Shown here: in pieces, positions 45,731 through 54,687 of the stretch
Position numbering within the stretch: position 1 is the stretch's first letter
How the letters are laid out: every line of letters begins with the position of its first letter
Assembly (NCBI RefSeq): GCF_003966695.1
Contig: NZ_AP018827.1
Location: forward strand, 2,358,804 to 2,422,803
Length of the DNA: 64,000 nt
Reading direction: 5' to 3'
Source of the DNA: Asticcacaulis excentricus
GTDB lineage: Bacteria; Pseudomonadota; Alphaproteobacteria; Caulobacterales; Caulobacteraceae
Translations under genes and position numbers: made by a program
The notes under the pieces: generated by a model
Database searches by the model: none
Told to the model about the DNA's origin: nothing
Seen by the model: the letters and a program-made list of their open reading frames with translations, nothing else

Positions 45731-47377
45731 TTATTTCCGCTGATCGGCCGACCTATCGCGGGCGGTTTTGAACTCCGAGGTGGCGCGCCATTGCGGCCAT
45801 TCGCGCGAATGGGCGAGCTTCGCCCCGATCTGGTAATAAAGCGTCACGTCCTCGACCATGCCGGCCATGTCCCAGTCCGCCGACCATTCGTCATCGGCCT
45901 GATGGTAGCGCTTGTCGCGGTAGTCGGTTTCCTTGGCCGTGCCCGCCTCAATGCCGCCCTTGATCAGGTCCTTGCCGCCCTTGGCATAGAGCATGGGGAC
46001 GCCGCGTTTGACGAAGGGGAAGTGGTCTGACCGGAAGAAGTAACCCGCTTCAGGCTTTTCATCGGGTGACAGGATGCGATTCTGTGCCTTGGCGAAGGTG
46101 CCGAGATCGTCCTCCAGCGACGACTGACCATTGCCGACCACCACGATGTTTTTCGTCGCGCCGAAGACATTGAGCGCGTCCATATTGATGCCCGCCACCG
46201 TCTTTTCCAGCGGGTAGACCGGGTTTGAGGCGTAGTATTCCGAACCCAGCAGCCCGCTTTCTTCGGCGGTAAAGGCGATCATCACCACGCTGCGTTCGGG
46301 TTTGGGGGCCTTGCCAAAGGCACGCGCCAGCTCCAGCAAGGCGGCAATCCCGGTGCCGTTATCGACCGCGCCATTGAAGATCTTATCGCCATTGGCGTCG
46401 GGGGCGCCGATGCCGATATGGTCCCAGTGCCCGCCATAGACGACCGTCTCATCCGCGTGTTTCGTGCCGGGCAGGCGCGCGATGACGTTGTGCGAGACGA
46501 TCTCCTTCGCCGTCACCTGATAGCCGCCGCTAAGCGTGGTCTTCAGGTCCACCGGCTTGAAGTCTTTGGAACGCGCCGCGACCTTCAGAGCGTCAAGGTC
46601 AAGGCCCGCCTGAGCAAACAGGCTTTGTGCGGTTTCGGCCGACAGCCAGCCTTCGAGGCCGGTAAATTGTTTTGACGGGTCAGGCCGCACGATGTCGAAC
46701 TGCGGGCCGGTCCAGGAATTTTTCACCGTGCCCCAGCCATAGGAGGCCGCCGCCGTGTCGTGGATGATCAGCACGCCCGCCGCACCCTGCCGGGCGGCCT
46801 CTTCGTATTTGTAGGTCCAGCGTCCGTAATAGGTCATGGCCTTGCCGCCGAAGGTGCTGGCTTCGGGGGCATAAAAGTCCGGATCATTGATCAGCACGAC
46901 CACGATCTTGCCCTTCACATCGACGCCCTTGAAATCGTCCCAGCCGCGTTCCGGGGCCGTCACGCCATAGCCAACAAAGACCAGCGGCGTGTCCTTGAAA
47001 CTGACATCCCCCAGCGCGCCGCGCGTCGAAACCACGATGTCCGTGCCCGGCGTCAGCGCCGTCGCCTTGCCGCCGCTGCTGAGCGAGAGGGCGGGGTTTT
47101 GTACCGTGAACTGGCGCAGTTTCACGGCCTGCGTCCACTGACCATCGGGGCCACCCGGCTGAAAGCCCGCCGCGGCAAAACCCTTCGACAGATAGTCGAT
47201 CACCTTGGGCTCAGCGGGCGTGTTGATGCCACGGCCTTCGAAGCTGTCGTCAGACAAGGCCTTCACATCGGCAGACATGCGTGCACCGGAAATGTCTGGC
47301 GACTTGGGGGCGGCCAGCGCCGGAACGCACAAGGTGAGGGCCAGCAGGCTGGCGGCCATAGCGGGTCGGAAAGACAT
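45731..47377 (-). CDS. M28-family zinc peptidase, exported
   Basis: A 548-residue secreted metallopeptidase. Signal peptide MSFRPAMAASLLALTLCVPA, cleavage after ALA. A PA (protease-associated) insert lies around residues 140-250 (VFVGYGVTAPERGWDDFKG). The M28 catalytic core has GGHWDHIG, FNGAVDNGTGIAALLE with the bridging Asp, FTAEESGLLGSEYY with catalytic Glu-Glu, GINMDAL, and a final FRSDHFPF His. These are the two-zinc ligands of the aminopeptidase Y/glutamate carboxypeptidase-like branch. It probably hydrolyses peptides in the periplasm or outside. It stands alone, convergent to phhA. Confidence 0.93.
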   Translation of the reverse strand: MSFRPAMAASLLALTLCVPALAAPKSPDISGARMSADVKALSDDSFEGRGINTPAEPKVIDYLSKGFAAAGFQPGGPDGQWTQAVKLRQFTVQNPALSLSSGGKATALTPGTDIVVSTRGALGDVSFKDTPLVFVGYGVTAPERGWDDFKGVDVKGKIVVVLINDPDFYAPEASTFGGKAMTYYGRWTYKYEEAARQGAAGVLIIHDTAAASYGWGTVKNSWTGPQFDIVRPDPSKQFTGLEGWLSAETAQSLFAQAGLDLDALKVAARSKDFKPVDLKTTLSGGYQVTAKEIVSHNVIARLPGTKHADETVVYGGHWDHIGIGAPDANGDKIFNGAVDNGTGIAALLELARAFGKAPKPERSVVMIAFTAEESGLLGSEYYASNPVYPLEKTVAGINMDALNVFGATKNIVVVGNGQSSLEDDLGTFAKAQNRILSPDEKPEAGYFFRSDHFPFVKRGVPMLYAKGGKDLIKGGIEAGTAKETDYRDKRYHQADDEWSADWDMAGMVEDVTLYYQIGAKLAHSREWPQWRATSEFKTARDRSADQRK

Positions 47378-47629
47378 GCGGGACTCCTTTGGGGATCAGT
47401 TTCAAATGAAGCTAAATCCCTCAGAGCAGGTGTCAAGATCATGTCCGGTTTATGGCCGCTTTCGCTTTCCTGACTGCATCTTTATCCGTTAGCGGCCCAT
47501 TGTGGGGTTCTGCGGACGGATCGTCCCTCGCCTTATTCTTTTCCGACCTGTGATTTTCAGCAGCCTTCCGGCGGTATTTTGCGCCGGAGCCGATCCGCCG
47601 ACGCTGGTTTTTTTCGCGAAGGGTTCGCC

Positions 47630-49930
47630 ATGCTTCAGGATAAGCATTTTGCCGCCGAAACCGAGGCCCACAGCCTTGATGATATTCTCAGCCGTGCCCG
47701 TCTCAAACCCGAAGCGGGTCTGCCGCGCGTTGCCGTGCTCGGCAACTTCCCGCCGCGTCAGTGCGGTCTGGCCACCTTTACCCGCGATATTTACAAGTGC
47801 CTGCACGAAGCCCTGCCGTCGGCACGCTTTGAGGTGATCGCGATGGACGACCATGCCGGGCCCTATGCCTACCCGCCCGAAGTGACGCGCCACCTGCCGC
47901 AGGACGACGCAGCGGCCTATCGGCAACTGGCCGCCGATCTCAATGCCGCGCGGATGCAGGTGCTGTTCGTGCAGCACGAGTACGGGATTTTCGGTGGCCC
48001 GTCGGGCGCACACCTGCTGGAATGCCTTGAGCGGGTCGATATGCCGGTCATCACCACCCTGCATACGGTGCTCGAAACCCCCAATGCGCACCAGCGCCGC
48101 GTGATGGACGGGCTGATCCGCCTGTCCTCGACCCTGATCACCATGGCCCATAAGGGCGCGGACATCCTCAAGCGCGTTTATGGTGTGCGTGACTCGCAGA
48201 TTCTGGTCGTGCCGCACGGGGCCCCGGCACGGGCCTTGCGCCCTACGGCCGATTTCAAGGCCGGGCTGGACGCGGAAGGGCGGCGGGTGCTGTCCACCTT
48301 CGGGCTGTTGTCGCCCAACAAGGGGATCGAGACGATCATCGAAGCCCTGCCGGCCATTTCCAAGGCCTGCCCCGATGTGCTGTATTTCGTGGTCGGGGCT
48401 ACGCACCCCAATCTGATCCTGCATGAGGGCGAGGCCTATCGCGAGCGCCTGATGGCGCGCGCTGAGGCACTGGGCGTCGAAGACCATATCCGCTTCATCA
48501 ACCGCTTTATGTCCGATGACGATCTGATCGACATGCTTCAGGCGACTGACCTCTATGTGACGCCCTATCTGACCGAAACCCAGATCACGTCAGGCACGCT
48601 GAGCTATGCGCTGGCCGTGGGCAAGCCGGTGGTGTCGGCGCCTTACTGGCACGCGGTTGAGGCGCTGGCCGACGGGGTGGGCGTCGTTTGCCCCTTCCGC
48701 GACAGCGCCGCCTTTGCCGAGGCGATTATCGACCTTTTGACCGATGAGGCCAAACGGGAAGCCATGAGCGAACGCGCCTACGAGGCCGCCCTGCCGTCGC
48801 GCTGGAGTGCGGTGGCCGCCGCCTATACCGGGCGCGCCCGCGCCGACATCGCGGCCAGGGGCAAGGCCATGTCTGTGGCCCCGTCTATTGGATCGGCACC
48901 GGCCTGGCGCGCCGTTTTGCGGCTGTCGGACGATTGCGGCATGGCCCAGCACAGCCGCTATCGCCTGCCCGATCGTGCGCATGGCTATTGCTCCGATGAC
49001 AATGCCCGCGCCCTGATGCTGATGGCGCGCCGGGCGAAGTTCGAGCGCTTTGACGAACAGCGCATAGACCTCGCCTATCGCTATGCGGGCTTCGTCAACC
49101 ACGCCTGGAACCCTGAGGCGGGGCGTTTTCGCAACTTTATGAGCTTCGCCCGGCAATGGCTGGACGAGGGCGGATCGGACGATTGCTGCGCCCGCGCCTT
49201 TGAGGCCCTGATCGAGGTGGTGCGCTCACCCCTGCCGGACGATCTGCGGCAGTGGGCGCGCGAACTCAGCCAGCGCGTCCTGCCGCATGTCGCCGACTGG
49301 TCGTCGCAGCGCGCCCGCGCCGTGAGCCTGCGCGCGCTGGATGCCGCGGTCGATGAGGTGGGCGAGGCGGCAGAGGTCCTGCGGTTGATGCAGGTGCTGG
49401 CCGAACCGCTGCACGCCGGCTATTGCCACAATGCCGCGGCGCATGGCTGGTTCGAGCCCGCCCTGTCCTACGACAATGCGCGCCTGCCCGAAGGTCTGTT
49501 GCTGGCCGGGCAGCGTCTCGGCAATGCCCGGATGGTCCAAAATGCCTTGAGCGCCAGCGTGCGCATCATGGCCCTGCAAACCGCCGAGGCCGGTCATTTC
49601 CGCCCCATTCCGACCCGCAGCTTCGCCGCCGGGCAATCGCATAAGGGCGGGCGTGAGGCCCTGTTCGATCAGCAGCCGCTGGAGGCGCAGGCCTCCATCG
49701 AAGCCTGCCTGACGGCGTGGCGCGTGACGGGCGAAGCGAGCTGGAAGGCGCAGGCTTTGCGCGTCTGGCAATGGTTCCGCGGTGAGAATGATCACGGCCT
49801 CAGCCTGATGAGCGAGGACGGCGGCTGTTGCGACGGTCTGACTGTGCACGGGCTCAACGAAAATCAGGGGGCGGAGTCGGTGCTGGCCCTGCACCTGAGT
49901 TGGTGCGCCCTGAAAGATGCCGGTCTGTAA
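47630..49930 (+). CDS. GT4 glycosyltransferase fused to a C-terminal helical domain
   Basis: A 766-residue protein from ATG 47630 (ribosome site GAAGGG), rather than the 783-residue reading. Residues about 22-395 are a GT-B glycosyltransferase with the acceptor-side opening VAVLGNFPPRQCGLATFTRD, the phosphate-binding TFGLLSPNKGIETIIEAL, and the GT4 donor EX7E-like region TETQITSGTLSYALAVGKPV. Residues about 420-766 are an all-helical domain, probably an alpha/alpha toroid, with repeated aromatic motifs HGYCSDDNARALMLM, CHNAAAHGWFEP and HGLNENQGAESVLALHLSW. It ends ten bases before the GH130-type gene, so the two form a unit. The fusion could couple sugar transfer to glycan trimming. Which sugar is not readable. 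Confidence 0.82.
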   Translation: MLQDKHFAAETEAHSLDDILSRARLKPEAGLPRVAVLGNFPPRQCGLATFTRDIYKCLHEALPSARFEVIAMDDHAGPYAYPPEVTRHLPQDDAAAYRQLAADLNAARMQVLFVQHEYGIFGGPSGAHLLECLERVDMPVITTLHTVLETPNAHQRRVMDGLIRLSSTLITMAHKGADILKRVYGVRDSQILVVPHGAPARALRPTADFKAGLDAEGRRVLSTFGLLSPNKGIETIIEALPAISKACPDVLYFVVGATHPNLILHEGEAYRERLMARAEALGVEDHIRFINRFMSDDDLIDMLQATDLYVTPYLTETQITSGTLSYALAVGKPVVSAPYWHAVEALADGVGVVCPFRDSAAFAEAIIDLLTDEAKREAMSERAYEAALPSRWSAVAAAYTGRARADIAARGKAMSVAPSIGSAPAWRAVLRLSDDCGMAQHSRYRLPDRAHGYCSDDNARALMLMARRAKFERFDEQRIDLAYRYAGFVNHAWNPEAGRFRNFMSFARQWLDEGGSDDCCARAFEALIEVVRSPLPDDLRQWARELSQRVLPHVADWSSQRARAVSLRALDAAVDEVGEAAEVLRLMQVLAEPLHAGYCHNAAAHGWFEPALSYDNARLPEGLLLAGQRLGNARMVQNALSASVRIMALQTAEAGHFRPIPTRSFAAGQSHKGGREALFDQQPLEAQASIEACLTAWRVTGEASWKAQALRVWQWFRGENDHGLSLMSEDGGCCDGLTVHGLNENQGAESVLALHLSWCALKDAGL

Positions 49931-49939
49931 CTCAAAAAT

Positions 49940-51244
49940 ATGCCTATGAAAGAGATCAAGTATAGCGACATCGTGCTGCGCGCCGACCCTGAGCGCGTCG
50001 TGCTACGCCCCTTCACCATTTCGGTGGAACCCTACAATACGGCGCTGGGCACCATGTCGCGGGCCGAGCGCATCTGCCGCTCGCTGCTCAAACTGACGCG
50101 CGAGGAATGTTGCGCCGAACTCGACAGCGTCAGCCGCGATTTCAGTGGCCGCCACCTTCAGGCGCGCGCCATCTTCCTTGATCGTTTCCGGGCGATAAAG
50201 GCGATGATCGGGCGTGGCATAGACGGCATGGATGAGATCGACGAGGACCACGCGGCGCTGATCGGGGCCTATTTCTGTCAGGAATATGCCTTCGAAGCGG
50301 CGGCGATCATGAACCCGTCCGTCGTCGTCCACCCGGAACAGACGCATGTGCCGCAAGGGGCGGTACGTTTTCTGATGTCGGTGCGCACGGTGGGGGAGGG
50401 GCACATCTCGACCATCTCCTTCCGCGAAGGCGTCTTCCATGCCGACGGCACGGTCGATCTTGAGCCCGACTCCGACTTTATCGTCGCCGCCAAACCGGCG
50501 CAGGGGGCGACCGACGGGCCCGTCACCCTGATGCGGCATAAGGCCTGTTCCGTATCGGGCACGGTCATCTTTCCGGTGACGCGGGCGCAGTCGAACGGCC
50601 TCGAAGACCTGCGTCTGGTGCAGTTTACCGAAGACGACGGCGACACCACCTATCTTGGGACCTACACCGCCTATTCGGGGCGTGAAATCGGCTGCGAACT
50701 GTTCGAGACCGAGGATTTTGACACCATTTATCTGGCCCCGTTGCGCGGGCTGGCGGCGACGCACAAGGGGCTGGCCCTGTTTCCGCGCCGCATCAACGGA
50801 CGCTATGCGGCCATCGGGCGGCTGGACCACGAGAGCCTGTTCTATCTCGAAAGCGAAGACCGCATGGTGTGGAACTATGGCGACCGCATCGTCTCGCCCA
50901 AACACCCGTGGGAAATGGTGCAGATGGGCAATTGCGGCTCGCCCATCGAGCTTGACGCCGGGTGGCTGGTCTTTACCCACGGCGTCGGGGCCATGCGCCG
51001 CTACTGTCTGGGGGCGGTGCTGCTCGACAAGGCCGATCCGCGTCAGGTCATCGGCCGGTCGCGCACCCCCATTCTGGCCCCCGGCGAAGACACGCGCGAA
51101 GGCTATGTGCCCAATGTCGTCTATAGCTGCGGCGCGCTGAAGCACGGCGACTGGATACTTCTGCCCTATGGCGTGGCCGATTCCTCGATCCGCTTTGCCT
51201 CGCTGCATGTCGATGACATCCTTCAGCACCTGCGGCCCTTCTAG
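49940..51244 (+). CDS. GH130-type glycoside phosphorylase/hydrolase
   Basis: A 434-residue five-bladed-propeller enzyme of the GH130 type, whose members reversibly phosphorolyse beta-mannosides or hydrolyse them. Signals include EAAAIMNPSVVVHPEQ, the strand TYTAYSGREIGCELFETEDF, KGLALFPRRINGRYAAIGRL, and CGSPIELDAGWLVFTHGVG. The N-terminal 100 residues form a helical extension with VVLRPFTISVEP. No signal peptide is visible, so it is cytoplasmic and likely a phosphorylase. The start has no ribosome site and the gene follows the GT4 gene by ten bases, which suggests translational coupling. Together they may build or recycle a mannose-containing oligosaccharide. The stop abuts a type A repeat. 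Confidence 0.82.
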   Translation: MPMKEIKYSDIVLRADPERVVLRPFTISVEPYNTALGTMSRAERICRSLLKLTREECCAELDSVSRDFSGRHLQARAIFLDRFRAIKAMIGRGIDGMDEIDEDHAALIGAYFCQEYAFEAAAIMNPSVVVHPEQTHVPQGAVRFLMSVRTVGEGHISTISFREGVFHADGTVDLEPDSDFIVAAKPAQGATDGPVTLMRHKACSVSGTVIFPVTRAQSNGLEDLRLVQFTEDDGDTTYLGTYTAYSGREIGCELFETEDFDTIYLAPLRGLAATHKGLALFPRRINGRYAAIGRLDHESLFYLESEDRMVWNYGDRIVSPKHPWEMVQMGNCGSPIELDAGWLVFTHGVGAMRRYCLGAVLLDKADPRQVIGRSRTPILAPGEDTREGYVPNVVYSCGALKHGDWILLPYGVADSSIRFASLHVDDILQHLRPF

Positions 51245-51381
51245 AGCGGAATGATTTCTCTTGGGATCATTCCGCTCAAGCCGCCATTGAGGCGGCGGCC
51301 AAGGTGGCGGAGCCACCGTCCGGCGAGGGGCAAAACAAAAAGCTAGATCATTATGTTTCTACCAGAAATCATAATGATCTA
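51245..51381 (+). repeat. Type A mosaic palindromic repeat, copy 2
   Basis: A 137 bp block nearly identical to 8803-8940, in the same orientation on the plus strand and directly after the TAG of the GH130-type gene. The outer loop (tctcttggg versus tcaaatgg) differs, while the stems, including the long CTAGATCATTATG hairpin, are kept exactly. Strong conservation between copies 42 kb apart suggests recent spread. Confidence 0.92.
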
Positions 51382-51403
51382 ATGGACGGCGGAGCGGGAT
51401 GTC

Positions 51404-52963
51404 TCAGGCCCTTATATCGGCCAGCAGGCGGCTGAGGCTGTCGAGATTGACCGGCTTGGTCAGGTGGTGGTTGAAGCCCGCCTCAAACGCCGCCTGACGA
51501 TCGCTGTCCTGCCCCCAGCCGGTCTGGGCGATGACCACCGTGTCCTGCAATTGTGGCCGTTTGCGCAGTTCGCGGCAGACCTCATAGCCGTTCATGCCGG
51601 GCATACCGATATCGAGCAGAATGACGTCCGGCGTCTCGCTTTCGGCGGCGGCCAGAGCAGCGGCCCCGTCATGCACAGTGCGCGTATGGTGGCCGATCAG
51701 GTCGAGCATCCAACTTGTCGTTTCGGCCGATTCGCGGTTGTCATCGACCACCAGCACGTTCAGTGACCGCGCCGCCTGCGCCTCAGTCAGACCGTCCTCG
51801 GTGGCGTGCGGCGCTTCGGCCAGAGGCAGACGCAGTTCAAAGGTCGAGCCCTTGTTGGCACCGGCGCTTTCGGCATGGATCGAGCCGCCATGCAGGGCCA
51901 CCAGCTTTTGTGCCAGCGCCAGACCGATCCCCAGCCCGCCCTGCGCGCGGTGGATATTGCGGTCCACCTGCGTGAACAGCTCAAACACCTTCGGCAGCAT
52001 GTCGGCGTCGATGCCCAGCCCGGTATCGCTGACGCGGATCACGGCATGCGCGCCATCGCGGCGCAGGCTGAGGCCGATGCGACCGCGTTCGGGCGTATAT
52101 TTGGCGGCATTGTTGAGCAGGTTGGCGACGATCTGCGCCAGCCGCGTCAGGTCGCCATCGACCCATAATACCTCCGCCGGCAGGTCCAGCGTAAAGGCGT
52201 GCCCGGCAAGGTCGATGACGGGACGCGCGGTTTCCACCGCCACCTCGACCACCGAACGCATCGTCAGGTGATCACGCTTCAACTCGATTTTGCCCTGACT
52301 GACGCGCGACACGTCGAGCAGATCATCGACAAGACGCACCAGATGCGTCATCTGACGGTCCATCATGTCGCGCACCTGTGCCGCCATCGGGCTGTCCGGA
52401 GCCATGCGCAGAATCTGTAGCCCGTTGCGGATTGGGGCCATCGGATTGCGCAGTTCGTGCGCCAGGGTGGCCAGGAAGACGTCCTTGCGATGATCGGCCT
52501 CGCGCAGGGCCTCGGCGGCGCGCTGAATCTCGTCCCGCTGCGCCTGAAGCGCGTCGCGTTGAAGCGCGATCTGGCGGCGCTGGGCGTAGAGTTCGACGAA
52601 GACCTCGACCTTGGATTTGAGGATGTCGCCGTCGATAGGCTTTTGCAGGAAATCGACGGCCCCGGCCTCATAGCCGCGGAAACGGCGGTCGCGGTCGGTG
52701 GTCCCGGCGGTCAGGAAGATGATGGGGATGCGCCGCGTGCGTTCGGCCCCGCGCAGGGTTTCGGCCAGCTCAAAGCCGTCCATCTCCGGCATCTGCACGT
52801 CGAGCAGGGCCAGCGCCACCTCCTGCCTCAGCAGGATTTCCAGTGCCTCAACGCCTGATCGCGCCTTGAGGATGGTCAGACCGTCACGGCGCAAAAGGGC
52901 TTCGAGCGCCAGCAGGTTTTCTTCGAGATCATCGACCAGCAGGATGGGGGCGGGCGTGTTCAT
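51404..52963 (-). CDS. Soluble hybrid histidine kinase (receiver-kinase-receiver)
   Basis: A 519-residue cytoplasmic hybrid kinase with no membrane segment. Domains in order: a receiver (residues about 5-125; LALLDVQMPEMDGFELAE with the phospho-Asp), a short coiled coil, a HisKA with H in FLATLAHELRNPMAP, a HATPase with NLLNNAAKYTPERG, SDTGLGID and GGLGIGLALAQK, and a C-terminal receiver (residues about 400-519; VILLDIGMPGMNGYEV). The last receiver closely resembles the stand-alone regulator at 58178. It overlaps cheB by one base. The signal likely arrives via the N-terminal receiver from another kinase. Confidence 0.93.
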   Translation of the reverse strand: MNTPAPILLVDDLEENLLALEALLRRDGLTILKARSGVEALEILLRQEVALALLDVQMPEMDGFELAETLRGAERTRRIPIIFLTAGTTDRDRRFRGYEAGAVDFLQKPIDGDILKSKVEVFVELYAQRRQIALQRDALQAQRDEIQRAAEALREADHRKDVFLATLAHELRNPMAPIRNGLQILRMAPDSPMAAQVRDMMDRQMTHLVRLVDDLLDVSRVSQGKIELKRDHLTMRSVVEVAVETARPVIDLAGHAFTLDLPAEVLWVDGDLTRLAQIVANLLNNAAKYTPERGRIGLSLRRDGAHAVIRVSDTGLGIDADMLPKVFELFTQVDRNIHRAQGGLGIGLALAQKLVALHGGSIHAESAGANKGSTFELRLPLAEAPHATEDGLTEAQAARSLNVLVVDDNRESAETTSWMLDLIGHHTRTVHDGAAALAAAESETPDVILLDIGMPGMNGYEVCRELRKRPQLQDTVVIAQTGWGQDSDRQAAFEAGFNHHLTKPVNLDSLSRLLADIRA

Positions 52964-53532
52964 CAGGCGGCCTCCACCAGTAGTTTGGCGGCCAAGTCCT
53001 CAAGCGGGCACACCTCCGCCGCCGGGCACAGGGACAGGGCGGTTTCCGGCATCAGGCGCGCATAGGCCGTCTCCGGCGACTGGATCAGGCCACGTCCGCC
53101 CTGCGCCATAACGGCGCGCAGGCCCCCCGCGCCGTCCTCATTGGCGCCGGTCAGGATAACACCGGTCAGACCCGGCCCATAGGCATCCGCCGCCGTTTCA
53201 AACAGCACGTCGATCGACGGGCGCGAAAACCATACCGGCGCTTCGTTCGACAGGGCAATGGTGAAGTCGGGTTCGACCATCAGGTGATAATCCGGGGGGG
53301 CGAAGTAGATGTTGCCAGCATCAATTGGGGCCTTATCTTCGGCTTCGACAACCTTCATGAGGCATTTGTCCCTGAACAGGTCGGCCAGAACACTGTGCCG
53401 GTTCGACGGCAGGTGGATGACCACCAAAACCGGGCAATGGTCGGGCGGCAGGTGCGGCAGGACGGCCGACAGGGCTTCTACGCCGCCGGCCGAAGCCCCT
53501 ATGACTACCGCTTTGCGGGGAAGGGCGCTCAT
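52963..53532 (-). CDS. cheB: CheB-type methylesterase domain without receiver
   Basis: A 189-residue CheB catalytic domain alone. The Ser-His-Asp triad of the family is visible as Ser14 in GASAGG, His40 in VVIHLPS, and Asp in LTGANEDGAGG. CheB removes methyl groups from glutamates in chemoreceptors. The usual N-terminal receiver that activates CheB is missing, so control may come from the receivers of the adjacent hybrid kinases. Both ends overlap neighbours: cheR stops just inside its start (four bases) and the hybrid kinase starts at its stop (one base). Confidence 0.88.
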   Translation of the reverse strand: MSALPRKAVVIGASAGGVEALSAVLPHLPPDHCPVLVVIHLPSNRHSVLADLFRDKCLMKVVEAEDKAPIDAGNIYFAPPDYHLMVEPDFTIALSNEAPVWFSRPSIDVLFETAADAYGPGLTGVILTGANEDGAGGLRAVMAQGGRGLIQSPETAYARLMPETALSLCPAAEVCPLEDLAAKLLVEAA

Positions 53533-54356
53533 GCGGCCTCCCGCTTCTGATAGAGGCGCTCATCGCGGGCAAATTCGTCGAATGTGGCGTGATGATCGGT
53601 GAAGCGCAGCGTCTCCTTGGCCCCTAGCCCCAGAAAACCCTTGCGCGACAAGGACTCGGCAAACAGGGCCACGGCGCGGTTCTGAAGGTCGCGGTTGAAA
53701 TAGATCAGCACATTGCGGCACGACACAAACTGCGTTTCGGCAAACACCGCGTCCGTGACCAGCGAATGGTCGGAAAACACCACGTGCTTGCGCAAAGACT
53801 TGTCAAACGTGGCCGCGCCATAGGCGGCGGTGTAGTAGTCGGACAAAGAGGTCTTGCCGCCCGACAGGCGGTGGTTTTCGGTAAACAGACGCATCCGGTC
53901 GAGATCATAGACCCCGGCCTCGGCCTTGCGCAGCGAGTCCTGATTGATGTCGGTGGCGTAGAAGAGAGTGCGTTCTTCAAGGCCTTCTTCGCGGAACAGA
54001 ATGGCGAAGGAATAAAGTTCCTCACCGGTCGAGCAGCCGGCGATCCACACCTTCAAAGAGGGGTAGGTTTTAAGGTGTGGCACCACCTTTTCGCGGATGG
54101 CGCGGAAATAGGCCGGGTCGCGAAACAGCTCCGATACCTGTACGGTCAGATAACTCATCAGGGGCCCCAGCATGGCCTCATCGTGCAGGACCATGTCCTG
54201 AAGCATCGAAATCGAGCGGCAGCCGAAATGGTCGCGCGCCTGAAACAGGCGGCGTTTGATCGAGGCCATGGCGTAGCCTCTGAAATCATAGTGATATTTG
54301 AGATATATCGCCTCAAGGAAAAGGCGGACTTCTATATCCTCGATCTTGTTATGCAC
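53529..54356 (-). CDS. cheR: CheR-type protein-glutamate methyltransferase
   Basis: A 275-residue SAM-dependent methyltransferase of the CheR family. It has the N-terminal helical domain (RRLFQARDHFGCRSIS), the SAM-binding WIAGCSTGEELYSFAILF, YATDINQDSLRKAEAGVY, and the C-terminal VSCRNVLIYFNRDLQNRAVA. CheR adds methyl groups to receptor glutamates and is the partner of CheB. There is no receptor gene beside it; the enzyme pair may act on a soluble or membrane kinase rather than on a chemoreceptor. It heads the cheR-cheB-kinase unit and overlaps cheB by four bases. The upstream 330 bases contain a palindromic repeat. Confidence 0.92.
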   Translation of the reverse strand: MHNKIEDIEVRLFLEAIYLKYHYDFRGYAMASIKRRLFQARDHFGCRSISMLQDMVLHDEAMLGPLMSYLTVQVSELFRDPAYFRAIREKVVPHLKTYPSLKVWIAGCSTGEELYSFAILFREEGLEERTLFYATDINQDSLRKAEAGVYDLDRMRLFTENHRLSGGKTSLSDYYTAAYGAATFDKSLRKHVVFSDHSLVTDAVFAETQFVSCRNVLIYFNRDLQNRAVALFAESLSRKGFLGLGAKETLRFTDHHATFDEFARDERLYQKREAA

Positions 54357-54480
54357 AACACGTCACGCACGCCAGCCGCTAAAAGGAAAGCCACTCTAGG
54401 GTTATCGCGTATAAAAATAAAATCAGTAACTGCATCGGCAACAAATCAGGCTGAGGTGATGGTTTAGCTTTCGCGACTTC

Positions 54481-54634
54481 CTCCTCCCCATTTTATGGGG
54501 AGGTGCCGAGTTTACGAGGCGAAGGGGTATTTTGACGGGTAAGAGTCTCCCCCAGTCAGCTTCGCTTCGCTCGCTGCCCATCGCTTGCGAAAGCTGTACT
54601 TCCGCTACGCTACACCCCATAACATGGGGAGGAG
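54481..54634. repeat. Composite palindromic repeat between CheR and hybrid kinase genes
   Basis: Two related hairpins, CTCCTCCCCATTTTATGGGG with AGG (54481-54503) and CCCCATAACATGGGG with AGGAG (54615-54634), flank about 110 bases with GCTTCGCTTCGCTCGCTGCC-like sequence and a GCGAAAGC hairpin. The outer units also face each other as a larger inverted repeat. This type is common between genes in alphaproteobacteria. No ORF is convincing here. Confidence 0.75.
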
Positions 54635-54687
54635 AAAAAGCCTCGTTAAATCTTGTGTTATCACCACAGCCTTGGGCGAAGCCTGAA

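Noticed and set aside
50003..51316. 437-codon minus-strand ORF opposite the GH130-type gene
   Set aside because: It starts inside the type A repeat and is antisense to a clear glycoside phosphorylase gene; a codon-usage shadow.
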